NCBI GenBank assembly: GCA_030431875.1
Contig: JAUIIG010000001.1
Location: 1 to 37,538, forward strand
Length of the DNA: 37,538 nt
Reading direction: 5' to 3'
From: Alphaproteobacteria bacterium
GTDB lineage: Bacteria; Pseudomonadota; Alphaproteobacteria; Sphingomonadales; Sphingomonadaceae
Shown piece after piece: positions 7,947 through 15,003 of the stretch. Position numbers and translations under genes: made by a program. The notes below the pieces were generated by a model, which did no database searches, had not been told where the DNA came from, and saw nothing but the letters and a program-made list of their open reading frames with translations. Each line of letters begins with the position of its first letter. Within the stretch, counting starts at the first letter, position 1.

Positions 7947-8507
7947 CTAGAGCCAGCCGGTGTGTTCGGCGACAATCCTTATTCCCAGCCCGATCAGCAC
8001 CAGCCCGCCAAAAACCTCTGCGCGCTTGCCCAACCGGGGCCCCAGGCGAGCGGCAAACCAGTAGGCGGGCACGCATAGTGCAGCCGTGACTACAGCGATC
8101 ACCAGGCACGATAGCAGCGGCGGATAGGCGAACAGGTCGAGCGTAAGCCCGGCAGCGCCCGCGTCGATCGAGGTGGCAATGGCAGCCGCGAACAGCGCCT
8201 TGTAGGAATTGCTTGCAGGCGGCACGTCGTCTTCGTCGCCGTCGCTACCAAGCCCCTCGCGCAGCAATTGCACGCCCAGGAAAGCGAGCAGGGCAAAGGC
8301 GATCCAGTGGTCCCAGGCCTCGATGTAGACGAGGAACAGGCTTCCCAGCGCCCAGCCGAGCATGGGCATCACCCCTTGCGCTACGCCAAAAGCGATGCCG
8401 GTTTCGAGAGCACGCCGCAGCGAATGCTGGCCCGCCGCGCCGCGAACGAGCGAGACGGCGAAGGCATCCATGGCTAGCGCCAGAGACAGAAGGAGAAGGG
8501 CAATCAT
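7947..8507 (-). CDS. mntP: Manganese efflux pump MntP
   Basis: Encodes 186 residues with six predicted membrane segments. The two inverted halves carry the family motifs AMDAFAVS (Asp14) and ATSIDAGAAG, whose acids are known to be needed for Mn2+ export. A short acidic cytoplasmic loop (DGDEDD) joins the halves. The upstream gap is only 36 bp, so there is no room for the yybP-ykoY manganese riboswitch often found with mntP. Co-transcription from the upstream secreted-protein gene on the same strand is likely. Confidence 0.92.
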   Translation of the reverse strand: MIALLLLSLALAMDAFAVSLVRGAAGQHSLRRALETGIAFGVAQGVMPMLGWALGSLFLVYIEAWDHWIAFALLAFLGVQLLREGLGSDGDEDDVPPASNSYKALFAAAIATSIDAGAAGLTLDLFAYPPLLSCLVIAVVTAALCVPAYWFAARLGPRLGKRAEVFGGLVLIGLGIRIVAEHTGWL

Positions 8508-8543
8508 GCGGGCCGCTCTGTAACAAGCCCGCCGGGCTTTGCA

Positions 8544-8975
8544 CTAGATTACAGGCACGCCCGCGTAGTCTGCCGCGACGACGGGCCGCGTCGCGCCGAA
8601 GTCAGCGATGTAAACACTGTCGATCGCTTCGCCATCGGCATCGCGGGCGGGCTGGAATCGCGCGTGCTCGATGAACCCCTCGCACAGGTCCTGGCCGCGG
8701 GCGACTCCGCGCTCCTCCTGGTCGGCGGTGACCGGCAAGGCCATGCACGACCGTACCGACCCCGTGCTGGTCACCAGAAAACCAAATCGCATCGGGGGAA
8801 GCCCCTCGAAACGCACGTGGCCGGGAATGTCGCGCGCGATCTGGCGCTGCCACTGCTCGGCATCGATCGGCTGGGCTCCCTGCGCCGGTTCGGGAAGTGT
8901 CTGTGCTGCCGCCATGGGAGCGAGCAGGGCTGCTCCGATCAATCCGGCGGTCGTAGCAAGGATGGTACGCGGCAT
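8544..8975 (-). CDS. Secreted protein with TonB C-terminal-like domain
   Basis: Encodes 143 residues with a signal peptide (about 1-24, ending AAAQ). The mature part holds a single domain resembling the TonB C-terminal fold of sphingomonad proteins: FGFLVTSTGSVRSCMAL (64-80), a GQDLCEG turn, and HARFQPARDADGEAID (104-119). Cys77 and Cys98 are placed as in relatives and could form a disulfide. A periplasmic protein-binding role is inferred; there is no transmembrane anchor as in true TonB. It lies 36 bp upstream of mntP on the same strand and may be the first gene of that unit. Confidence 0.65.
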   Translation of the reverse strand: MPRTILATTAGLIGAALLAPMAAAQTLPEPAQGAQPIDAEQWQRQIARDIPGHVRFEGLPPMRFGFLVTSTGSVRSCMALPVTADQEERGVARGQDLCEGFIEHARFQPARDADGEAIDSVYIADFGATRPVVAADYAGVPVI

Positions 8976-9055
8976 GGCTGGGTCCCCTTTTTTGACAGGC
9001 AGCGAATAGACGGGTCCGTGCCTGACTGCCAGATGAACCGCGGCCCCTCTGCCGA

Positions 9056-10552
9056 CTAGGCGCGCGGGGCTTGCCTACGGTAACTTAGCGCTTCGGCAAC
9101 GTGGATCCGGCCCACGTCATGGCTGCCTGCCAGGTCGGCAATCGTCCGTGCCACGCGCAGCATGCGGGTGTAGCCGCGGGCGGACAGCCGCATGGCCTCG
9201 GCGGCCTGCATCAGCAGCTTGCGCCCGGCGTCGTCCGGCGTGGCAAATTCTTCCAGCGCCTCGCCATCGAGTTCCGCATTGCTTCGCACGCCGCGCGCTG
9301 CCTGCAGGCGGCGTGCTGCTGCCACGCGCGCGGCAACTTCGGCGGACCCTTCGGCAGGCGGCGGCAAGGCAAGGTCAGCCGCGCTGACCGGGTCAACTTC
9401 GACGTGCAGGTCAATGCGGTCGAGCATGGGGCCGCTCACCTTGCTCTGGTAGTCGATGGCGCACTTGGGTGCTCGGCTGCATGCCAATGCAGGATCGCCC
9501 AGGTGGCCGCAGCGGCAAGGGTTCATTGCTGCCACCAGCTGCACGCGCGCGGGATAGGCCACGTGGGCATTGGCGCGGGCGACGTCGACCTTTCCGGTTT
9601 CCAGCGGCTGGCGCAGCGAATCGAGCACGGCGCGCTGGAATTCCGGCAATTCGTCGAGGAACAGCACGCCAAGGTGGGCAAGGCTGACTTCGCCCGGACG
9701 TACGCGCAGTCCGCCGCCGGTCAGGGCGGCCATGCTGGCCGAATGGTGCGGCGCGCGGAAGGGCCGCGTGCGGCTGATCTTGCCGCCCTCCAGCGTGCCC
9801 GCGACCGATGCCACCATGCTCACCTCCAGCGCTTCTGCAGGCGTCAGGGGCGGCAGGATGCCAGGCAGGCAGCTTGCCAGCAGGCTCTTCCCCGCACCGG
9901 GAGGGCCGTTCATCAGCAGGTTGTGCCCGCCCGCCGCCGCGATCTCCAGCGCGCGCTTGGCGGTCTCCTGCCCTTTCACCTGTTTCAGGTCCGGCCCGTG
10001 GTGCGCATCGTCGACCTCGCCGGGCTCCGGCTCGGCTAGTTCCGCCTTGCCTCCAAGGTGGGCGAGCAGGCTGACCAAATCCGGCGCCGCGCAGACCCGC
10101 ACGCCGCTGGCCCAGCGTGCCTCTGGTCCCTGCGCGGCGGGACAGATGAGGCCGAGTTCGTTCTCGCTGGCATGGAGCGCGGCCAGCAGCACGCCGGGCG
10201 AGGCCACGATGCGGCCATCGAGCGCGAGTTCACCCACGGCGAGCCATTCGCTCAGCTCCTCGGCATCGACCACGCCCATGGCCCCCAGGAGCGCCAGCGC
10301 AATGGGCAGGTCGTAGTGCGAACCTTCCTTGGGCAGGTCGGCGGGTGAGAGATTAATGGTAATCCGCTTGGGGGGTAATGAGAGACCCATTGCAGCCAGG
10401 GCAGACTGCACCCGCTCGCGGCTTTCGCCCACGGCCTTGTCCGGCAGGCCGACAATGGTGAAGCGCGGCATCCCTGCGGCCAGCTGGCACTGCACTTCTA
10501 CCGAGCGCGCCTCCAGTCCCAGATAGGCCACCGTCTGCACCAGAGCTACCAA
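9056..10552 (-). CDS. comM: YifB/ComM-family Mg-chelatase-like AAA+ ATPase
   Basis: Encodes 498 residues. The N-terminal ChlI/Lon-like domain (about 20-145) includes FTIVGLPDKAVGESRERV. The AAA+ core has Walker A GPPGAGKS (216-223), Walker B GVLFLDELPEF (295-305) and a C-terminal Mg-chelatase domain with a SARGYTRMLRVARTIADL helix. A zinc-like CRCGHLGDPALAC segment lies in the middle. In Vibrio the orthologue ComM drives branch migration during transformation; members are widespread in non-competent bacteria. It is a single gene divergent from the Clp-like secreted protein. Confidence 0.92.
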   Translation of the reverse strand: MVALVQTVAYLGLEARSVEVQCQLAAGMPRFTIVGLPDKAVGESRERVQSALAAMGLSLPPKRITINLSPADLPKEGSHYDLPIALALLGAMGVVDAEELSEWLAVGELALDGRIVASPGVLLAALHASENELGLICPAAQGPEARWASGVRVCAAPDLVSLLAHLGGKAELAEPEPGEVDDAHHGPDLKQVKGQETAKRALEIAAAGGHNLLMNGPPGAGKSLLASCLPGILPPLTPAEALEVSMVASVAGTLEGGKISRTRPFRAPHHSASMAALTGGGLRVRPGEVSLAHLGVLFLDELPEFQRAVLDSLRQPLETGKVDVARANAHVAYPARVQLVAAMNPCRCGHLGDPALACSRAPKCAIDYQSKVSGPMLDRIDLHVEVDPVSAADLALPPPAEGSAEVAARVAAARRLQAARGVRSNAELDGEALEEFATPDDAGRKLLMQAAEAMRLSARGYTRMLRVARTIADLAGSHDVGRIHVAEALSYRRQAPRA

Positions 10553-10677
10553 GAGGAATTCCCCTTTCCGCCAAGGTGATAGCGCACCCTCCGCACGTGT
10601 CGAGGGGCGTCAGCGTTAACCCGATCGAAACTTCACCTGTTCGCACTTCGGCAGGCGGCACGGGTCGAAGAGGGGGA

Positions 10678-11439
10678 ATGCGCTGGAAACTGTCCCTCGT
10701 TGGAGCACTATTGGCCGTGGTGGCGTCGCCTGCCGCTGCGCAGACGGTGACCGTGACCGAGGAATGGGCCGAAGAATGGATCGTGGTCGAGGAAACGACC
10801 GCCAGCCGCTATGTCTCGCCTTTGCAGGAACGGACCGAACAGGCCGCCGTGGCCGCTTTCGGGCCGTTCCGCGTGATCGACAATCACACCGCTGCCATCG
10901 TCGGCGTGACCGATTCACACGCGCCCGCGCAGTTCGCTGCCTTGCTGCAACGCTATCCGCAGGTAGGCGTGCTCGAATTCGTCGAGGCTCCGGGCACGCA
11001 CGACGACCGCGCCAACCTGGCCCTGGGCCGGATGATTCGCGAACGGGGCATTGCCACGCGCGTTGAAGACGGCGGGTCGGTGCGCTCTGGCGCTGTCGAG
11101 CTGTTTCTCGCCGGAGCCACCCGCGAGATCGACCCGGCCAGCGAGTTCGCCGTCCATGGCTGGCTCGACGACTGGGGCCGCGGGGCGGAGGATTATCCTG
11201 CCGGTGCGCCCGAACATCGCCGCTACCTCGATTATTACGTCGAAATGGGCATGGACCGTGCCGAGGCGGAGGCCTTCTACGCCATGACCAATTCGGTGCC
11301 GTTTGAAGACGCGCGCTGGCTGACCGGCGCGGAAATGCGCGGCTGGGTTGACGAACAGTCCGACATGGCCGAAACGCCCGCAGTAGAAGGTGAACTTCCG
11401 CGTCTGGCTTACCTTGACTTGGAGCCCGTGCTTCAGTAA
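10678..11439 (+). CDS. Secreted Clp/crotonase-fold protein (COG3904-like)
   Basis: Encodes 253 residues with a signal peptide cleaved near ASPAAAQ (residues 16-22). The body resembles the predicted periplasmic Clp-like proteins of COG3904: a LALGRMIRERGIATRVE helix (114-130), then GGSVRSGAVELFLAGATRE (132-150), which lines up with the nucleophile region of ClpP, making Ser137 the likely nucleophile. FAVHGW (157-162) would supply catalytic His160. An alpha-helical part with many acidic residues follows. A peptidase or hydrolase role in the periplasm is inferred; no substrate is known. GAGG before the ATG is a fair ribosome site. A terminator follows. Confidence 0.68.
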   Translation: MRWKLSLVGALLAVVASPAAAQTVTVTEEWAEEWIVVEETTASRYVSPLQERTEQAAVAAFGPFRVIDNHTAAIVGVTDSHAPAQFAALLQRYPQVGVLEFVEAPGTHDDRANLALGRMIRERGIATRVEDGGSVRSGAVELFLAGATREIDPASEFAVHGWLDDWGRGAEDYPAGAPEHRRYLDYYVEMGMDRAEAEAFYAMTNSVPFEDARWLTGAEMRGWVDEQSDMAETPAVEGELPRLAYLDLEPVLQ

Positions 11440-11456
11440 GCGCGCCATCACTGTGA

Positions 11457-11485
11457 GGCCGCCTCTCGTTTGGCGGCCCTTTTTA
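11457..11485 (+). terminator. Rho-independent terminator before rpmH
   Basis: The stem GGCCGCC (11457-11463) pairs with GGCGGCC (11472-11478) and is followed by C and five T residues. It closes the Clp-like gene and ends 24 nt before the rpmH start. Confidence 0.88.
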
Positions 11486-11508
11486 TTCGATTTTCGAGGT
11501 ACTGAACC

Positions 11509-11643
11509 ATGAAGCGCACTTTCCAGCCGAGCAACCTTGTGCGCGCTCGTCGCCACGGTTTCTTCGCCCGCAAGGCCACTGTCGGTGGCCGCAAGGTGCT
11601 GCGCAACCGTCGTCGTCGCGGTCGCAAGAAGCTCAGCGCCTAA
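11509..11643 (+). CDS. rpmH: 50S ribosomal protein L34
   Basis: Encodes the 44-residue protein beginning [20 protein letters not shown] and ending GRKKLSA, the canonical bL34 sequence; the protein binds 23S rRNA in the large subunit. The CGAGGT before the start gives a GAGG Shine-Dalgarno. It heads the conserved rpmH-rnpA-yidD-yidC-engB cluster. An intrinsic terminator-like hairpin lies 85 nt after its stop and before rnpA, consistent with much higher expression of rpmH than of the genes behind it. Confidence 0.97.
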   Translation: MKRTFQPSNLVRARRHGFFARKATVGGRKVLRNRRRRGRKKLSA

Positions 11644-11728
11644 CTTGTTTTTCGAGGCCGCCTCCGCGGCCTTGTCCTCGCTAGGCGCGCAGCAAGCTGC
11701 GCCCGCTGCGGGCGGCCAGTCGGCCTTG

Positions 11729-11753
11729 CGGGTCCCTTTCGGGACCCGTTTTT
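11729..11753 (+). terminator. Terminator or attenuator between rpmH and rnpA
   Basis: An 8-bp perfect stem (11729-11736 with 11741-11748, loop TTTC) is followed by five T residues. It lies 46 nt before rnpA. Partial read-through would set a low rnpA:rpmH ratio; this is inferred from position. Confidence 0.85.
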
Positions 11754-11799
11754 GCGCCTGCCATCCACAAATGGTGACTGAGCCCCTATCTAACGCACC

Positions 11800-12171
11800 A
11801 TGACTATTTCCGTCATCACCAGGCGCGCGGATTTCCTCGCAGCGAATCGGGGGCTGCGCAATGCGCGGCCCGGATTCGTGCTGCTGACGCGGCCCAATGA
11901 CGGACAGGGGATTCGCTACGGCATCACCGTGACAAAGAAGATCGGCAATGCCGTAGTGCGCAACCGCATGAAGCGCCGCTTCCGCGAGCTTTTGCGAGCC
12001 GCGCTGCCCGAACACGGCCTGCCCGATCACGATCACGTGCTGATCGGCCGCGAGGGCGGGGTCGAGCGCGACTTCGCCCAGATGGGCAAGGAACTCGGCT
12101 ACGTCCTGCAGGCCGCCGCCGAGGGCAAGGGCGATCCGGCCCGACGGCCGCGCCGCGGGAACAAGAAGTGA
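11800..12171 (+). CDS. rnpA: Ribonuclease P protein component
   Basis: Encodes 123 residues. This basic protein supports the RNase P RNA in cutting tRNA 5' leaders. The family pattern is present: an N-terminal FLAANRGLR helix, [20 protein letters not shown] with the RNR signature (residues near 45-65), then an [13 protein letters not shown] helix and a DHVLIGREG strand. The C-terminus is extended and very basic ([11 protein letters not shown]). The TGA stop overlaps the GTG start of yidD by 4 bp. Confidence 0.95.
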   Translation: MTISVITRRADFLAANRGLRNARPGFVLLTRPNDGQGIRYGITVTKKIGNAVVRNRMKRRFRELLRAALPEHGLPDHDHVLIGREGGVERDFAQMGKELGYVLQAAAEGKGDPARRPRRGNKK

Positions 12172-12395
12172 AGCGCCTCTTCATCCTGATTGCGCGCGGC
12201 TGGCAGCTTGGCCCCAGCCGCGTGCTGCCGCCGACATGCCGGTACCAGCCATCGTGCAGTGCCTACGCCATCGAGGCCCTGGAAAAGCATGGTGCAATCA
12301 GGGGTGGATGGCTGGCCGCCAAGCGTATAATGCGCTGCAATCCATGGGGGGGACACGGCTACGATCCCGTGCCCGAAACGACACAAAACGACTAG
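12168..12395 (+). CDS. yidD: Membrane protein insertion efficiency factor YidD
   Basis: Encodes 75 residues from a GTG start that overlaps the rnpA stop (GTGA). The family motif is clear: [20 protein letters not shown] (22-42) with conserved cysteines, then [25 protein letters not shown]. YidD is a small amphipathic, inner-membrane-associated protein that helps YidC-dependent insertion. Position between rnpA and yidC is the usual one. The spacing to yidC is 19 bp. Confidence 0.94.
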   Translation: MKRLFILIARGWQLGPSRVLPPTCRYQPSCSAYAIEALEKHGAIRGGWLAAKRIMRCNPWGGHGYDPVPETTQND

Positions 12396-12414
12396 ACGCG
12401 ACGGAATTTCGATC

Positions 12415-14166
12415 TTGGACAACCAGCGTAACCTTATTCTCGCCGTCGTGCTGAGCGCGCTCCTGCTGTTCGGCTGGGATTTCGCCATGCGGACCTTCTA
12501 TCCGGAACCGGAAGTCGATCCCGTTGCTACTGCCAGTAGCGAAGCCGGGACCGCGCAGGTCGATGGCAACGTCACGGGCGACATGGTCGCTGCCGACCAA
12601 CTGGTCGACCTCGAAGCGGCGCTTGCCTCGGGCAACCGCATCGAGATCGATGCCCCGGAAATCCTCGGTTCGATCAACCTTGCCGGTGCGCGCATCGACG
12701 ACATCGAATTGAAGACGCACCGCCAGACTGTCGAGGAAGACAGCGGCCCAGTGCAGCTGATGGCGCCGCGCAATACCGAAGGACAGCACTTCGCCCGCTT
12801 CGACTGGGTCGCCGAGGGCGTGACCACGCCCGATGCGCAAGCCGAGTGGACTGCAGAGGGCGGCGAACTCACGCAGGATAGCCCCGTCCGTCTCACCTGG
12901 GACAATGGCGAAGGCCAGGTCTTCAGCCAGACGATTTCCATCGACGACAAGTACATGCTGACGGTGGAGCAATCAGTCACCAACAACGGTGAAGGCACCA
13001 TTGCGCTGGCACCGCGCGGCTTGATCAACCGTTCCAGCCGCAATGCCGACCCGAGCAATTTCAACGTCCACTCCGGCCCCATCGCCTATGCCGGCGATTC
13101 GGTCGACTTCGGCTGGGACTATGACGACGTCGACGAGGCAGGCCAGCAGGCCAACCTTGATGGCCAGGTCGGCTGGATCGGCTTTACCGACATCTACTGG
13201 ATGTCCGCGCTGATTCCCGGTGAGGGTGGCAGCCGCTCGTGGTTCTCGCCCTTGGGCAACGAACAATATGCCGCCGTCGTGCTTTACGATGCGGTGAACG
13301 TGCCTGCCGGTGAAACCGTTACCCGCACCACGCGCCTTTTCGCCGGTGCGAAGGAAAGCGCCGTGCTGGATGAATACCAGGAAGCGGGCGTCCAGAAGTT
13401 CGGCCTTGCCATCGACTGGGGCTGGTTCCGCTGGATCGCCTGGCCGATGTGGCAGGTGCTGATCTGGCTGTTTGGCATGGTCGGCAACTTCGGCCTGGCT
13501 ATCGTCTGCCTGACGCTGATCATCCGCCTGCTGCTGTTCCCTGTGGCGCAGAAACAGTTCAAGTCCATGGCGCAGATGCGCGCCGTGCAGCCGAAGATGA
13601 AGGCGTTGCAGGAACGCTACAAGGACGACAAGGCGCAGCTGCAGCAGGAAATGGCCAAGCTCTACAAGGAAGAGAAGGTCAATCCGCTGGCGGGCTGCCT
13701 GCCGATCTTCATCCAGATCCCGATCTTCTTCGCGCTGTACAAGGTGCTGCGCCTGGCGATCGAGATGCGGCATGAGCCGTTCTACGGCTGGATCCGCGAC
13801 CTTTCTGCGCCTGACCCGGCGACCATCCTCAACCTGTTCGGCCTGCTCGACTTCACCCCGCCGGGTTTCCTCGCCATCGGCGTACTGGCCGTGCTGCTGG
13901 GCTTCACCATGTGGCTGCAGTTCAAGCTGAACCCGGCGGCGATGGACCCGATGCAGCAGCAGATCTTCATGATCATGCCCTGGGTGCTGATGTTCGTCAT
14001 GGCCCCGTTTGCCGCCGGCCTGCTGCTCTACTGGATCAGCAACAACGTGCTGACGCTCGCACAGCAAAAGTACCTCTACGCCCGCAACCCGCAGCTCAAG
14101 GCGATGATGGCCAAGGAGCGCGAGGAAAAGGCACGCGCGGCCGAACGTGAGAAGGCTGGCGGGTGA
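12415..14166 (+). CDS. yidC: Membrane protein insertase YidC
   Basis: Encodes 583 residues from a TTG start, giving the typical N-terminus MDNQRNLILAVVLSALLLFG with the first membrane helix. A large periplasmic beta-sandwich domain (about 55-330) is of the gram-negative YidC type. The conserved insertase core follows (about 345-560), with LTLIIRLLLFPVAQKQFKSM, the cytoplasmic helical hairpin, NPLAGCLPIFIQIPIFFALY and the last helices. It inserts inner-membrane proteins alone or with SecYEG. The basic tail may bind ribosomes. Its stop overlaps the GTG start of engB by 4 bp. Confidence 0.97.
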   Translation: MDNQRNLILAVVLSALLLFGWDFAMRTFYPEPEVDPVATASSEAGTAQVDGNVTGDMVAADQLVDLEAALASGNRIEIDAPEILGSINLAGARIDDIELKTHRQTVEEDSGPVQLMAPRNTEGQHFARFDWVAEGVTTPDAQAEWTAEGGELTQDSPVRLTWDNGEGQVFSQTISIDDKYMLTVEQSVTNNGEGTIALAPRGLINRSSRNADPSNFNVHSGPIAYAGDSVDFGWDYDDVDEAGQQANLDGQVGWIGFTDIYWMSALIPGEGGSRSWFSPLGNEQYAAVVLYDAVNVPAGETVTRTTRLFAGAKESAVLDEYQEAGVQKFGLAIDWGWFRWIAWPMWQVLIWLFGMVGNFGLAIVCLTLIIRLLLFPVAQKQFKSMAQMRAVQPKMKALQERYKDDKAQLQQEMAKLYKEEKVNPLAGCLPIFIQIPIFFALYKVLRLAIEMRHEPFYGWIRDLSAPDPATILNLFGLLDFTPPGFLAIGVLAVLLGFTMWLQFKLNPAAMDPMQQQIFMIMPWVLMFVMAPFAAGLLLYWISNNVLTLAQQKYLYARNPQLKAMMAKEREEKARAAEREKAGG

Positions 14167-14804
14167 CGGAAGGAGAACAGGCGCTGGCAGACGAGGCCGC
14201 GCGGCTGTTTTCCGGCCGCGTCGAATTCCTGCTGTCGGCGCCGCAGCTGAAGTTCCTGCCGGATCCGGATTTTCCGGAGGTCGCCTTTGCCGGGCGTTCG
14301 AACGTCGGCAAGAGCTCGCTGATCAATGCCCTGACCGGGCGCAAGGCGATTGCGCGCACCTCGGTCACGCCGGGCCGTACGCAGGAGCTCAACTTCTTCG
14401 AGGTTGGTGACCCGACGCAGTTCCGTTTCGTCGACATGCCGGGCTACGGTTTTGCCAAGGCCCCGGTGAAGGTGGTCGACAAGTGGAAGAAGCTGGTGCG
14501 TACCTTCCTGCGCGGACGGGTGCCGTTGAAGCGCACGCTGGTGCTGGTCGACAGCCGCCACGGCCTCAAGGACGTCGATCGCGAGATGATGACCATGCTC
14601 GACGAGGCTGCCGTGGGTTACCGCCTGGTGCTGACCAAGGCGGACAAGGTAAAGGCCAGCGAACTGGCTGCGGTGCACGATAAGGTTGCAGCCGAAGCGC
14701 GCAAGCATCCGGCGGCTTTCCCGCTGATCCACCAGACCAGCTCGGAAAAGGGCATGGGCATCGCTGAATTGCGTGCCGCAATACTGTCGGACATTCGCAG
14801 CTAG
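14163..14804 (+). CDS. engB: Ribosome biogenesis GTPase EngB (YihA/YsxC)
   Basis: Encodes 213 residues from a GTG start overlapping the yidC stop (GTGA). GTPase motifs are G1 GRSNVGKSS (residues near 44-52), G2 Thr in TSVTPGRT, G3 DMPGYG, G4 TKADK and G5 QTSSEKG. EngB is an essential GTPase for 50S subunit assembly. It is the last gene of the rpmH cluster in this window; a bidirectional terminator follows 47 bp after its stop. Confidence 0.95.
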   Translation: MTEGEQALADEAARLFSGRVEFLLSAPQLKFLPDPDFPEVAFAGRSNVGKSSLINALTGRKAIARTSVTPGRTQELNFFEVGDPTQFRFVDMPGYGFAKAPVKVVDKWKKLVRTFLRGRVPLKRTLVLVDSRHGLKDVDREMMTMLDEAAVGYRLVLTKADKVKASELAAVHDKVAAEARKHPAAFPLIHQTSSEKGMGIAELRAAILSDIRS

Positions 14805-14851
14805 GCTTGCATTTCCGGAGGCCGGATTCCGGTCACAGATTCCGGGCAAGA

Positions 14852-14877
14852 AAAAAGGCGCCTCGCGGCGCCTTTTT
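14852..14877. terminator. Bidirectional terminator shared by engB and the 15-codon ORF
   Basis: An 11-bp stem (14852-14862 with 14867-14877, loop TCGC) has an A-run on the left and a T-run on the right. It can therefore terminate engB on the plus strand and the small ORF or EAL transcript on the minus strand. It lies 21 nt beyond the stop of the small ORF. Confidence 0.9.
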
Positions 14878-14898
14878 CAATTCAAAAGCTGGTTCAGC

Positions 14899-14946
14899 TT
14901 AGGCTTCCTTGCCACCGAACAGCCAGTCCCAAATACTACGACCCAT
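14899..14946 (-). CDS. Putative 15-residue micropeptide gene
   Basis: The ORF reads MGRSIWDWLFGGKEA and a TAA stop. It is not recognised as any known family. It has three things expected of a real gene: a TTAGGAG Shine-Dalgarno 7 nt before the ATG, a promoter-like pair upstream (14973-15001), and an intrinsic terminator 21 nt after the stop. Residues 5-10 (Ile, Trp, Trp, Leu, Phe) form an aromatic, hydrophobic patch that could sit at a membrane surface; the rest is small or charged. It lies 57 bp after the stop of the CHASE2-EAL gene on the same strand. It could instead be chance within a 3' leader; whether it is translated is unproven. Confidence 0.5.
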   Translation of the reverse strand: MGRSIWDWLFGGKEA

Positions 14947-14954
14947 GATGAATC

Positions 14955-14970
14955 TCCTAATTGCTTAGGA
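14955..14970 (-). promoter_or_regulatory. Hairpin that would mask the micropeptide Shine-Dalgarno
   Basis: On the minus strand TCCTAA (14965-14970) can pair with TTAGGA (14955-14960) around a GCAA (GNRA) tetraloop. The right arm is most of the Shine-Dalgarno TTAGGAG. In a transcript reading through from the EAL gene this would hide the ribosome site. Confidence 0.45.
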
Positions 14971-14972
14971 TT

Positions 14973-15001
14973 TTTATGGGTTAACCATTTCTGTTTGTAA
15001 A
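14973..15001 (-). promoter_or_regulatory. Candidate promoter of the micropeptide with CtrA-like half-site
   Basis: On the minus strand TTTACA (14996-15001) and CATAAA (14973-14978) are separated by exactly 17 bp. The sequence TTAACCAT (plus strand 14981-14988), a CtrA half-site, lies inside the spacer. Transcription would begin near 14966, within the left arm of the hairpin above. This is read by eye only. Confidence 0.45.
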
Positions 15002-15003
15002 GC

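Noticed and set aside
8508-8543. yybP-ykoY manganese riboswitch before mntP
   Set aside because: The gap to the upstream gene is only 36 bp, and no such fold is visible.
11655-11702. Additional terminators between rpmH and rnpA
   Set aside because: Two short GC hairpins (11655-11672 and 11687-11702) lack T-runs; only the one at 11729 has a proper tail.
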